Positions 1 through 8,501 of a stretch of DNA of 64,000 bases are shown one piece after another (position 1 is the stretch's first letter; every line of letters begins with the position of its first letter). Below the pieces are notes generated by a model. That model worked only from the letters and a program-made list of their open reading frames with translations. It ran no database searches and was not told the DNA's origin. The stretch lies in contig NZ_STFG01000001.1 of assembly GCF_004833285.1 (NCBI RefSeq), positions 124,001 through 188,000 of the forward strand, written 5' to 3'. The DNA comes from Lampropedia puyangensis (GTDB lineage Bacteria; Pseudomonadota; Gammaproteobacteria; Burkholderiales; Burkholderiaceae_C). Both the position numbers and the translations under genes were made by a program.

Positions 1-1050
1 GACTGGCAGATCGATGGTGCGCTTGATGGCAAAGCTGGTGCCATCAATCACGCTGACCGAGCCGGTGCCGTTGGGCGCCTCGCGTGAAACCCCGCGTGTG
101 CTGGCATAAATTTCGTTGCGTGCAGGGTTGTACGCGACGTCGAGCAGCCCCAGTCCAGGCACTTTGATCTGTTGGGTGAATTGCCCGCTAGCGATATCGG
201 CCACGTAGATTTGGTTGGTGTTGCCATCGGCGCCAAACAGGCGCTGGCCTTTGGTGTCAATGGCCAGGTTCACGAAGAAGTGTTTGGAGTCATCAGCCTG
301 GTTGCTGACGCTGTCGCCAGTGCTGAAGCGGCGTAGTACTTGACCTGCCTCAGGGTCAATGGCCAGAATTTCATCTTTGCCGCCTTGGCTGACGTACAAC
401 ACATTGGCAGCTTCATCGAAAGCGGCGCCAGCAGTCCAGATGCCTTCACTGGTGATGGTGTGTGCCACGGTATTCGTTGTGCCGTCAACAATCCACACTT
501 TGCCTGGCTGGCCTGGGCTGGTGACGAATACGCGGTTGCGCGTGGAATCCACCACCACTTTGCGCGTGTGGTCGTAGTAGGGCTCGCCCTTGTCGTTTTT
601 CTTCTCTTCGCCCAGTTGAATCAGACCTTTGACCATGCCGCTGTTGGCATCCACTACGCTGAGCGAGCCATCCAAAGTGTTGCCGGCATACAGGGTGTTG
701 GTGGCATTGTTCAATCCGAGTGCAAATGCACGGCGTGGGATTTGGATGGCTTGAACCACCTCCAGCGTGCGCGCATCTAGTCGGTAGATAAAGCCTGCAC
801 TCTTGGGAGAGAAATCGCCTGCACTGGCAACGAAAACGGAATCGCCTTGGCGTGTAGTGGTGATTTCGTAGATGCCATCAAGACTGTCTTGGCGCAGAAC
901 GGGGGCTGCGGCCAGGCTCTGCGATGCTGTCGCAGGAGCAACTGCTGAGGAGGAAGTTGGGGTGGATTGACAGGCTACCATCAGCAGCGCGGTGCAAGCT
1001 AAGGCGCTGATTTTGAATGTGGCGGAAGAGCGTGTGGACAAGTGTTTCAT
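1..1050 (-). CDS. YncE-like beta-propeller lipoprotein (C-terminus beyond left edge)
   Basis: The frame is open from the ATG at 1050 to the window edge (350 codons), so roughly the last 45 residues are missing by comparison with the paralogue at 38563-39723. The N-terminus has a lipoprotein-type signal ending LLMVAC at about residue 27. The body carries repeated YVTN-type blades (NNATNTLYAGNTLDGSLSVVD, VFVTSPGQPGKVWIVDG). It is close in sequence to the 38563-39723 protein along its whole length. A TonB receptor gene ends 426 bp upstream on the same strand. The same receptor-propeller pairing occurs at 40036/38563 and 61691/60179. In E. coli, yncE also neighbours a TonB receptor gene (yncD). 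The molecular role is unknown; I infer a periplasmic partner of metal or siderophore uptake. Confidence 0.85.
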   Translation of the reverse strand, partial: MKHLSTRSSATFKISALACTALLMVACQSTPTSSSAVAPATASQSLAAAPVLRQDSLDGIYEITTTRQGDSVFVASAGDFSPKSAGFIYRLDARTLEVVQAIQIPRRAFALGLNNATNTLYAGNTLDGSLSVVDANSGMVKGLIQLGEEKKNDKGEPYYDHTRKVVVDSTRNRVFVTSPGQPGKVWIVDGTTNTVAHTITSEGIWTAGAAFDEAANVLYVSQGGKDEILAIDPEAGQVLRRFSTGDSVSNQADDSKHFFVNLAIDTKGQRLFGADGNTNQIYVADIASGQFTQQIKVPGLGLLDVAYNPARNEIYASTRGVSREAPNGTGSVSVIDGTSFAIKRTIDLPV

Positions 1051-1475
1051 AAGTGAATAAGCAAAGTGGCAAGAAGAAAATCGACTCAAAGGCAATGCAA
1101 AGCAAGCGCTGCGGCCATGCATTTTTTGCCATTGGCCTTCGGCGTGGCATCCGAGAGGGTGTGTTGCGTTGTCCTGGAACTTTGCCTGGCAGATAGCCAG
1201 GTAGTTGTTTGGGGTGCACAGCACATTCATCCTGTCGGCGCCAATGGGGTGGCGAGAAGATCGGCAACGGCTCTTTGATGGCCCTTTCTATGTAAGACGA
1301 ATGAGCCATGGGAAAACACCGTTTTGTTTCAAATGATTACATATCCGTGGCTCTGCATATCGTCAGAACCGACCGCAGATGCGGCACCTGAGCGAACGCC
1401 AGCCGATGAAACAAGTGCTGTGATTGACCTGTCTCATCGTGCATGTGCCGTTGCGCTACCAAAGCCGGGCCGCTC
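1051..1475. other. Intergenic region between TonB receptor and YncE-like gene
   Basis: This is 425 bp without a convincing gene. Short open frames on both strands show no family resemblance. I looked for a riboswitch because a long leader precedes a gene in an uptake cluster. No B12-box or other riboswitch signature could be recognised. It probably holds the promoter of the YncE-like gene, but no clear -35/-10 or Fur box stands out. Confidence 0.5.
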
Positions 1476-3953
1476 TTAATCAGGCAATTGGTACTTGATG
1501 GTCAGCATCACACTTCTGGGTTTGCCGTAGGTGATGTAGCCGCCAGCAAAGCTGGTATAGGTTTTATCGAATAGGTTGTCGATATTGAGCTGTGCATTCC
1601 AGTCACGCGCGATCTGATAGGACAGCATCAAGTCGGCGACGACGAATGAGCCTTGGTCACGTCTTGCCCATCCTGATGGCAATTGTGCGCCGTGGTAGAT
1701 GGCGCTTTGCCAGCGTGCGCCTGCACCGACTTTGAGTTGTCGCAGCGCCCCCGGTAATTGGTAAGCGCTGAACAAATGCAGTTGGTTGACAGGGCGTGCC
1801 CCATTCAAGCGAGCTCCGTCGGCACTGTGGGCCAATGTGCGTGAGAAGCCGGTCATCCAATTCCAGGAGGGATGCAGTTGACCCGAGAGTTCTGCCTCAA
1901 ACCCTTTGCTGGAAACGCCTCGCTCGCCCCGGTAGGCGTTGTCCGTGGTTCCTGGAATGAGTGCGTCACCATCGAGTACGGCGACGTTGTCTTGGTTGAT
2001 TTTGAACACGGCCAAGGCGGCATTGAGCTGCCCATCCATATAGGCAGCCTTGACCCCAGCCTCGTAGCTTTTGCCAATGACGGGGTCCAGGTAGGAACCG
2101 TTGGCATTGCGGTAGTTCTGTGGCTGGAAAATATCTGCATAGCTGGCGTAGAGTGAGTAGGTGGGACTCACCTCCCACACCAGCCCTGCGTATGGCGTCA
2201 GTTCATTGTGTTTGCGTTGCGCAGACAGCGTGTCGGCTTTCCATCGTGTGTAGCGTGCACCAGCAATCAGCTTGAGGGAATCAGTCAGCGCCAGTCGCGT
2301 GACGCCATACAAACCTGTTTGCCTGATCACATCGTGGCTGACGGGGCGATAGGCACCCCAAACAGGTTCTGGGTAGGAACCATCCCATGCGTAGAAATTA
2401 CCAATGGCCGCGGTGGTGTTGGCATGGTTGCCCGCATCCAGTACAGATTTGTTGTCGGTCAGGCCCACTGCCACTTCATGGCGTTTGCCCAGCAGTTCAA
2501 AAGGTCCGCGCAGTTGCACCGCAGCGTTGGTTTGTTTGAAGTCTTGGATGGAGTAATTCACAAATGGCGAGATGCCCAGACCGGTGACTGGATCGGCGCG
2601 ACCAAGCAGGTACAGCAGCTTGGATTCGAAATTGCTTTTGAGCCGACTGGCATCGGCTTTGAACTCCCAGCCGTTACTCAATTGGTGCTCCAAACCCGCA
2701 TAGACCGTGGTGTTGGTCGTGTTCCAGTAGGTCCACTGCGCACCTGCATTGAACGTGCGCGGCCAATGGCTGGCTTGGCCATCGCTGGTGAACATCGGCA
2801 ATCCGCCCCAATCCACATCCTTGGGTCTTTTGGCCTGACGGTCGACACCAATGCGCACTGTGGTCACTGGTGTGATGTCGGCTTCAACTGTGGCCAGTAT
2901 TGCGTTGTTCTTGGTGTGGTAGCGATCCATGAAAGCGTCGTGCTGGTCCAGACTGGCTGCAACACGCCCGCGCACAGATCCCGTTTCATTCAGTGCTGTA
3001 CTCAAGTCAATACTGCCCCTGCGATGCTGCCAAGAGCCTAGGCCCAGAGCAAGATCACCGGCCAGTGTTTTGCTGGTAGCGCGTTTTCTGATTAAGTTCA
3101 CCGCAGCGCCGGGGTTGCCTGCACCGGTCATCAGGCCTGTAGCCCCGCGCACGAATTCGATGCGATCGTAAACCGTTGAGTCAAAAGTGGAGGCACCAAA
3201 AAAATCGTTGCCGTGGTTGGTGGGAACGCCGTCGTATTGGTAGTTGTCTACGTGGAATCCGCGCGCATGGATGTCTGTGCGTTCAATGTCAGAGACTGCC
3301 GTTGCAATCCCCGTGACGTGTTTGGCCGCTTGCCCTAAGCTGAGGAGATTCTGGTCCTCCAACTGCTGGCGTGTGACCACGCTGATGGATTGCGGTGTTT
3401 CTCGCACGGTCAATCCAAGCCCTGTGGCGGTGCTGGTAGGGCCCGTCTGGGCGTAACTCCCCGTTCCCTCTGTGGTGCCATTTGATGCTTTTGCGGTAAC
3501 AACGACTTCAGGCAGAACACCATCGGTGCTGCGCGCCGTGCTGACAGGCTCTGACGCTTTCCTGAGGCTGAAACCTCCCGCTTGCGCAGTGGCCTCCAAT
3601 GCGCTTGCAGCCAAAAGTTGTTGCAATGCCGATGCGGTGCTTGAAGAGCCGGAGAAGCCTTGGCTGTGCTTGCCTGCAACCAAAGCTGCGTCATAAGAGA
3701 TATTCACCCCCGCCGTGCGCGCCAACTGTTCCAATGCGGTGGCCAGCGGCCCTGCTGCAATATTGAAGTGGTGCACGTCAAGACGGGAGGACGTACCAGA
3801 AGGCGTTTGTGCTTGCAAAGGCGAGGCAGTGATGGCCCCAGCCGACAATGCGCATTGCACGGCAAGTGTCAGCAAGCTCGGGCGCAGGAAAGAGTAGGGC
3901 CTTGCAGCGTGCAAATGGTTGCCGGCGCTGCCGGAGACGAGGCGGAAAAACAT
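1476..3953 (-). CDS. TonB-dependent siderophore receptor with STN signalling domain
   Basis: A protein of 825 residues in the FecA/FpvA transducer class. A signal peptide ends at about residue 48 (SPLQA). An STN domain spans about 58-132 (FNIAAGPLATALEQLAR). A TonB-box region follows (LPEVVVTAK, about 147-155). The plug starts near RETPQSISVVTRQQLED, and a 22-strand barrel follows with the usual NLFDKTYTSF signature near the end. STN receptors normally signal to a FecR-type protein when loaded. No FecI/FecR pair lies immediately next to it; the nearest candidate is the sigma/FecR hybrid at 11320-12654. It lies downstream of the ABC importer genes on the same strand. Oddly, the protein ends KYQLPD rather than with the terminal aromatic residue usual for BAM-assembled barrels. 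The substrate cannot be named. Confidence 0.93.
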   Translation of the reverse strand: MFFRLVSGSAGNHLHAARPYSFLRPSLLTLAVQCALSAGAITASPLQAQTPSGTSSRLDVHHFNIAAGPLATALEQLARTAGVNISYDAALVAGKHSQGFSGSSSTASALQQLLAASALEATAQAGGFSLRKASEPVSTARSTDGVLPEVVVTAKASNGTTEGTGSYAQTGPTSTATGLGLTVRETPQSISVVTRQQLEDQNLLSLGQAAKHVTGIATAVSDIERTDIHARGFHVDNYQYDGVPTNHGNDFFGASTFDSTVYDRIEFVRGATGLMTGAGNPGAAVNLIRKRATSKTLAGDLALGLGSWQHRRGSIDLSTALNETGSVRGRVAASLDQHDAFMDRYHTKNNAILATVEADITPVTTVRIGVDRQAKRPKDVDWGGLPMFTSDGQASHWPRTFNAGAQWTYWNTTNTTVYAGLEHQLSNGWEFKADASRLKSNFESKLLYLLGRADPVTGLGISPFVNYSIQDFKQTNAAVQLRGPFELLGKRHEVAVGLTDNKSVLDAGNHANTTAAIGNFYAWDGSYPEPVWGAYRPVSHDVIRQTGLYGVTRLALTDSLKLIAGARYTRWKADTLSAQRKHNELTPYAGLVWEVSPTYSLYASYADIFQPQNYRNANGSYLDPVIGKSYEAGVKAAYMDGQLNAALAVFKINQDNVAVLDGDALIPGTTDNAYRGERGVSSKGFEAELSGQLHPSWNWMTGFSRTLAHSADGARLNGARPVNQLHLFSAYQLPGALRQLKVGAGARWQSAIYHGAQLPSGWARRDQGSFVVADLMLSYQIARDWNAQLNIDNLFDKTYTSFAGGYITYGKPRSVMLTIKYQLPD

Positions 3954-3966
3954 GGCTGGTAATACT

Positions 3967-3997
3967 CCAATAGGTTTTTAAAAGAGGTTCCTATTGG
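3967..3997 (-). promoter_or_regulatory. Perfect inverted repeat in the receptor leader
   Basis: The eight-base arms ccaatagg (3967-3974) and cctattgg (3990-3997) flank a 15-base AT-rich loop. They end about 13 bases before the ATG of the receptor at 3953. In RNA this would form a hairpin beside the ribosome-binding region, which itself shows no clear Shine-Dalgarno sequence. In DNA it could be an operator. It is not a Fur box and has no T-run, so a terminator is less likely. Confidence 0.45.
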
Positions 3998-4114
3998 GTA
4001 GGCCGTATGAAATGTGCAATCCCCTCATGGTGTTGAATATTTTTTTCAGTCCACACTGTGGAGTGCGCGTGGCAGGCCACTGTCTACACAAGCTGTTCAG
4101 GACAACGTCCAAGT

Positions 4115-4933
4115 TCAAGTGCCGCCGTCACTTGAACTTGGCCTTGGTGCAACAGCATCAATGAAAACATGGGGCTGGCCATGGCTGCAGCGCTCCACTC
4201 GGGCGTGCACGCCATAGGTGTCGCGCAGCAGCGCGGGGGTGATGACCTCTGCGGTAGTGCCGTGCGCGATGAGTTCGCCTGCATGCAAGACCAGCGCATA
4301 GTCGGTGTAAGCCAATACATGGTTCAGGTCGTGTAAGGCAGCAATGCACAGCGCACCGCTAGTCTGAACATAACGGCGAATGAATTGGAAGAACCCGAGC
4401 TGGCGCCGCAGGTCCAACGCGCTGGTGGGTTCGTCCAGCAGCAGGACATCAGGTTGGCGCACCAGTACCTGAGCAAGGCTGACCAGTTGGCGCTGACCTC
4501 CGCTGAGTTGGGATATGTTGCTGAAGGCCAAATGCGCAATCTCCAGTGCGTGCAGAGTGTCTTGAATGTGGGTGTGTTCAGTTTGGTCGACACGCCAATG
4601 CAAGGGTTGCGCTTGCTTGAGTGTGAGGATCATGGATTCGTACACATTCAGGCGGGCTTGCACCTGGCTGTCTTGCGGCATGTAGCAAATGCTAGCTAGT
4701 GCGTGCGCATTCGCGCTACCACTGCTGTCCTTGCGCAAGGCCTGAACGTTTCCTTGCCCAGGAACCAATTGCGCAATACGTTGCAGCAGACTGGATTTGC
4801 CTGCTCCGTTGGGGCCAAGCAGCCCCACAATTTGTCCGCCGGTTAAAGCTGGCGTGCTGACCGACTGAATGATTTGTTCCTGGCCATAGCGCACGCCCAA
4901 TTGGCTCAGTTCTAACGTAACGGTGTTCACCAT
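4115..4933 (-). CDS. Iron-siderophore ABC transporter ATP-binding protein (FecE/FhuC type)
   Basis: A protein of 272 residues, normal for the family. Walker A is GPNGAGKSS at 40-48, the ABC signature LSGGQRQ at 143-149, Walker B LLLDEPTSALD around 164-174, and the H-loop histidine in AALHDLNHVL near 201. It energises import of ferric siderophore from periplasm to cytoplasm. Its start overlaps the end of the permease gene by 7 bp, which indicates translational coupling in the operon MFS-binding protein-permease-ATPase. No iron-citrate-specific feature is visible, so the cargo is open. Confidence 0.95.
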   Translation of the reverse strand: MVNTVTLELSQLGVRYGQEQIIQSVSTPALTGGQIVGLLGPNGAGKSSLLQRIAQLVPGQGNVQALRKDSSGSANAHALASICYMPQDSQVQARLNVYESMILTLKQAQPLHWRVDQTEHTHIQDTLHALEIAHLAFSNISQLSGGQRQLVSLAQVLVRQPDVLLLDEPTSALDLRRQLGFFQFIRRYVQTSGALCIAALHDLNHVLAYTDYALVLHAGELIAHGTTAEVITPALLRDTYGVHARVERCSHGQPHVFIDAVAPRPSSSDGGT

Positions 4934-6012
4934 GCGGCCCTCTTTCGGTCCATGACCAAGGCGATGAAAAATGGAATACCAATCAGCGTAGTGAGTATGC
5001 CAATGGGGAAAATGGCACCGGGCAAGATCGCTCTACTGAGCAGCGACGCCAGCGAAAGTACCAGCGCGCCGCACAGCATGGACGCGGGCATGAAAAAGCG
5101 CTGGTCTTCACCGACGAGCATGCGTGCAATGTGCGGCGCCACTAGTCCGATGAAACCAATAGTGCCTACGGATGCGACTGAACATGCAGCCAGAAAACTC
5201 ACCATCATCAGGACCTGAAACCGCAACCTTGCCACGGGCACGCCCATGCTTTTGGCCTTTGTTTCTCCCAAGCGCAACGCGGTCAGGCGCCAGGCACTCC
5301 AGATAAAAAATGGCAAAGTCATGGCGATGGAGCCAGCGACCAAGGCCAGTTTGGGCCAAGTGCTTTTGGTCAGACTGCCAAGCGACCAGAATACGACCGA
5401 GGCGACTGCTTGGTCTGAAGAGAAAAATTGCACTACCGCCAAAAGCGCCTGAAACACAAACGACAAGGCCAGGCCAAACAACACAATCGTCTCTTTGTTG
5501 ACGCCACGCCGGTTGCTGAGCAAATGGATTAAAAATGCCGAAAGCATGGCCATGACAAATGCATTGACAGGCACCAGATAGGCGGCAAGCCAGGGGATCA
5601 CCCCCACGCCCAAGGCAATGGCCAGTGCGGCGCCAAAACTGGCTGCTGCAGACAAACCCAGCGTGAAAGGGCTTGCTAACGGGTTGTCCAGAATGGTCTG
5701 CATTTGTGCGCCAGCCAGTGCCAGCGCCGCCCCGCAGAACACAGCCATGAAGGCGGTGGGCAGGCGCAGTTGCCATACGACGGTGCGCAACTGTTCACTG
5801 ACTTCGCTGGGGGTGAGTAAGGCTTGCAGCACTTGCTGCGGCGTGAGACGGAGGGGGCCGTACCCTAGGTCGCAGACCACACTCACAACCAATACCAGTA
5901 GCATGGCGGCCAACCAGAGCAGCTTGCGTGAAGTGTGTCGATAGTAGGCTAGAGGCGTATCTGCTTGCATGGCGTGCAGTAGCGGTGTTGATGGAGTCAG
6001 GTGCGATTTCAT
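4927..6012 (-). CDS. Iron-siderophore ABC transporter permease (FecCD family)
   Basis: A protein of 361 residues with about nine or ten hydrophobic segments and FecCD/BtuC-family motifs. The clearest are GAALALAGAQMQTILDNPLASPFTLGL early and VGTIGFIGLVAPHIARMLVG late in the chain. Only one permease gene is present, so the channel is expected to be a homodimer, unlike FecC/FecD. The start overlaps the stop of the binding-protein gene by 4 bp (ATGA). It acts in the inner membrane with the neighbouring ATPase and the periplasmic binding protein. Confidence 0.95.
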   Translation of the reverse strand: MKSHLTPSTPLLHAMQADTPLAYYRHTSRKLLWLAAMLLVLVVSVVCDLGYGPLRLTPQQVLQALLTPSEVSEQLRTVVWQLRLPTAFMAVFCGAALALAGAQMQTILDNPLASPFTLGLSAAASFGAALAIALGVGVIPWLAAYLVPVNAFVMAMLSAFLIHLLSNRRGVNKETIVLFGLALSFVFQALLAVVQFFSSDQAVASVVFWSLGSLTKSTWPKLALVAGSIAMTLPFFIWSAWRLTALRLGETKAKSMGVPVARLRFQVLMMVSFLAACSVASVGTIGFIGLVAPHIARMLVGEDQRFFMPASMLCGALVLSLASLLSRAILPGAIFPIGILTTLIGIPFFIALVMDRKRAAW

Positions 6013-7220
6013 GGACGCGGCGCTTCAATGGCGGCGAAATAGCCCGGTGCATAAACCACTGGCAAGAAATCTCGGTGTAACTGTGCAAAGTTCGCTTGCG
6101 CATCGAAGTCGGCAAACAATTGAGGATGCAGCCATTGGGCCAATTGCTCGACCACAATGAAGTCATACGGGCTGTTGTAGAACTGGTGCCAAACAGCGTA
6201 GATGCGATTGTTGCGTGCTGCGCGAGAACTTTGGTAAGCCAGTTTGTTGGGGTATTTCTTCAGGGCCGCTTGCACCTTGCTTGCGCTGGCATTTGGGCCA
6301 ACCGGAATCCAATCGCCTGCTGGGTTGTAGGCGGCCCAGTCTCCGCTGGTCAGCAGCACAACTTCAGGATCAAACGCCAGTACCTGTTCGGTGCTGATTT
6401 GCCCGAAAGTGCCGTGAATGTGCTCGCGCGCGAGGTTGCGCCCACCTGCCAGTTCCACATAACGGCCGAAATTTTCATTGCCAAAGCTAAAGCAGCAGTC
6501 TTGTGTCAATCCGGCAATGCGTTCAATAAAGACGGTGGGCGTTGTGTGGGGCTGCGCGTTCAGGCGCTCTTGTACGCGGGCCAGTGTGGTGTTGCGCAGA
6601 GCAATAAAGGCATTGGCGCGTTCGGTTTGTTGCAGTATCTGGCCAAACAGGCCAATGCTGAGGTTGGTATTGCGCGCAGGGTTGTGACGAAAGTCCACAT
6701 ACACCACAGCAATGCCTAAGCGCTCCAGAGCTTGTACTTGGGCAGAGTCTTTGGCAAGACGTTCTGTTTCCAGGTTCAAAAACACCACATCGGGTTGCAG
6801 TGCAATGGCTTTTTCGATATTGAACGTTGCTGCTGAGAAACTGCCCAATACAGGAATGTCGGCAATTTGTGGAAATTGCGCAAGGTACTGGCGGTAGGTA
6901 TCGGGGTCAGCTTGTTGCAGGTCAGCGCCCCAACCCACAATGTGCGCAGCAGGCTCTGGCGTCAGCAAGGCCACTGTATAGAGCTGGCGTGATTCCTCCA
7001 GAATCATGCGTCGCACGGGCAAAGGGATGCGCACTTGCCGACCTAAAACATCCGTTACGGTGATGGTATTTGCTTGCCCATGCGGGGGCGAAACCTTGCT
7101 TTCCTCGCTGACTGCGCTAGTGGATGCCCAGACGTGGGGAATCCATGCAGCCATGAAAAGGCACAGCACAAGAGCCAGGCGGGGTATGCAGCCAGTCAGA
7201 GAGGATGCGGTTGGTTTCAT
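6009..7220 (-). CDS. Periplasmic ferric-siderophore-binding protein (TroA/FecB-like)
   Basis: A protein of 403 residues with an N-terminal signal peptide (hydrophobic run LALVLCLFMAAWIPHVWAS). No lipobox cysteine is visible, so it should be soluble in the periplasm. The body shows the class III binding-protein layout: ITVTDVLGRQVRIP at the start of lobe 1, a helix backbone, then VLAFDPEVVLLTSGD and a C-terminal lobe. It is longer than typical FecB or FhuD proteins (about 300 residues). It lies 39 bp downstream of the MFS gene and overlaps the permease gene by 4 bp. It should deliver the siderophore to the permease encoded next. Confidence 0.92.
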   Translation of the reverse strand: MKPTASSLTGCIPRLALVLCLFMAAWIPHVWASTSAVSEESKVSPPHGQANTITVTDVLGRQVRIPLPVRRMILEESRQLYTVALLTPEPAAHIVGWGADLQQADPDTYRQYLAQFPQIADIPVLGSFSAATFNIEKAIALQPDVVFLNLETERLAKDSAQVQALERLGIAVVYVDFRHNPARNTNLSIGLFGQILQQTERANAFIALRNTTLARVQERLNAQPHTTPTVFIERIAGLTQDCCFSFGNENFGRYVELAGGRNLAREHIHGTFGQISTEQVLAFDPEVVLLTSGDWAAYNPAGDWIPVGPNASASKVQAALKKYPNKLAYQSSRAARNNRIYAVWHQFYNSPYDFIVVEQLAQWLHPQLFADFDAQANFAQLHRDFLPVVYAPGYFAAIEAPRP

Positions 7221-7259
7221 GGTGGTTTTTTGAGTGAAATAGAGTGAAGGTCGGGGCAG

Positions 7260-8498
7260 TCAGCCTCGACGTATTTGTGTATAGGCCACTGTCAAGGGCA
7301 AAGCAGCCAGCGCAAACGCACCACCCATCCAGAGGTAAATGCTGCTGAGCCATCCGCCATGCACTAACGCGCCGCCGGCACAAACCCCAACGGCCGAACA
7401 CCATTGGGAGATGCTCTGACTGCAGCCAAGCACCTGCCCACGTTGGTCATCGCTGCATTGGCGTGAGATCCATGCGGTTAGCACAGGGGTCGTGCCTGCC
7501 AGTAGGGCGCCCATTGCCAATTGCGTGGCCCAGAATAGCCATACGCTGCGCACGCTTGCTATAGCGCAAGCTAGGCAGGCTAGGCCCACGATGAGTGCGA
7601 TTTGTAGGCCCAGTGTGTTGGCGGGCGATAAGCGCTGGGCCCAGTGAGCCCACCCTAGCGCTGCACAGCAAAAGCCTGCAGCCATCAAGCTGTATGCCAT
7701 GCCAATTTGCGGTGAGGTCATCTGCAATATCCCATGGGTATACAGACTCCATGGCATTTGCATCAGCAAGCGCGCCAGCACCAGCAAGCCCAATGCAGCC
7801 ATCACGCAGGGCAAGACGTGGTGTGCGCTTTTAGATTGATCTGGGTTGCCCGGTATTGATTCATGCGTCTGCAAAGCAGGGGACCGTGCAGGGTGTGGTG
7901 TTTGACGCGGTAGGAGATGAATGACCGCCCATGCACAAAATGCACACAGGACTGCAGCCAAGGCGTTGAGACTGGCAAAAGGGAGCCATTGCCACAGCAA
8001 GCCACCCAATAAGGCGCCGGCGACGGAGCCTAAATTGGTGGCCATTTGCAAAGCCGCAAACAGCAGGTGTGGGCGTTGCCCTTGCAGCAGTTGTGCGCCA
8101 TAAGCCTGCGCAGGAGCAATGAAGCCAGCCAAAAGTCCTTGTACAAAGCGCCAAACCAGAACTTCACTGGGGCTGGCAGCCATGGCCAGCCCCAGTTGAC
8201 TCAGACCCAGGCCGAGCAAGGCTCTGACCATCATCCAGCGGTGGCCACACCGATCCCCCAGGCGGCCCCACCAAACGCTGCTCATTGCCATGCCCAGCAT
8301 GGGCAGCACATACACCCCGGTGCTGGCCAGTGCAGACCAAGAGGCGGGAAAGCGCCCGGCTGGATCGCTGCTGACATCACCCATCATTTCTTGCAGTACC
8401 AGCGGCCAGAATGGATTGCTGAGTTCCATTGCGCCCATGCTGATCCATTGAATGGCGATCAGCATTCGAACATGCCGATCGCGCCAGAGGGTCAGCAC
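7260..8498 (-). CDS. Major facilitator superfamily transporter in siderophore operon
   Basis: A protein of 412 residues with about 12 hydrophobic segments and a loop 2-3 MFS motif A (WWGRLGDRCGHRWMM). The chosen GTG start lies 3 bp after the TAA of the upstream receptor gene. An alternative ATG at 8465 would remove 11 residues. Its position between an STN receptor and a complete ABC importer ties it to one siderophore system. Since the ABC proteins provide import, the MFS protein may export a siderophore or recycle the iron-free ligand. MFS importers such as RhtX/FptX also exist, so direction is inference. No biosynthesis genes are in view. Confidence 0.88.
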   Translation of the reverse strand: MLTLWRDRHVRMLIAIQWISMGAMELSNPFWPLVLQEMMGDVSSDPAGRFPASWSALASTGVYVLPMLGMAMSSVWWGRLGDRCGHRWMMVRALLGLGLSQLGLAMAASPSEVLVWRFVQGLLAGFIAPAQAYGAQLLQGQRPHLLFAALQMATNLGSVAGALLGGLLWQWLPFASLNALAAVLCAFCAWAVIHLLPRQTPHPARSPALQTHESIPGNPDQSKSAHHVLPCVMAALGLLVLARLLMQMPWSLYTHGILQMTSPQIGMAYSLMAAGFCCAALGWAHWAQRLSPANTLGLQIALIVGLACLACAIASVRSVWLFWATQLAMGALLAGTTPVLTAWISRQCSDDQRGQVLGCSQSISQWCSAVGVCAGGALVHGGWLSSIYLWMGGAFALAALPLTVAYTQIRRG

Positions 8499-8501
8499 AA
8501 C

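Noticed and set aside
1051-1475. Possible riboswitch in the long leader of the YncE-like gene
   Set aside because: No B12-box, TPP or FMN signature could be found on the coding strand.
2208-3041. 277-codon open frame on the plus strand inside the TonB receptor at 1476-3953
   Set aside because: It is an antisense shadow of a well-supported receptor, with no domain or ribosome-binding site.
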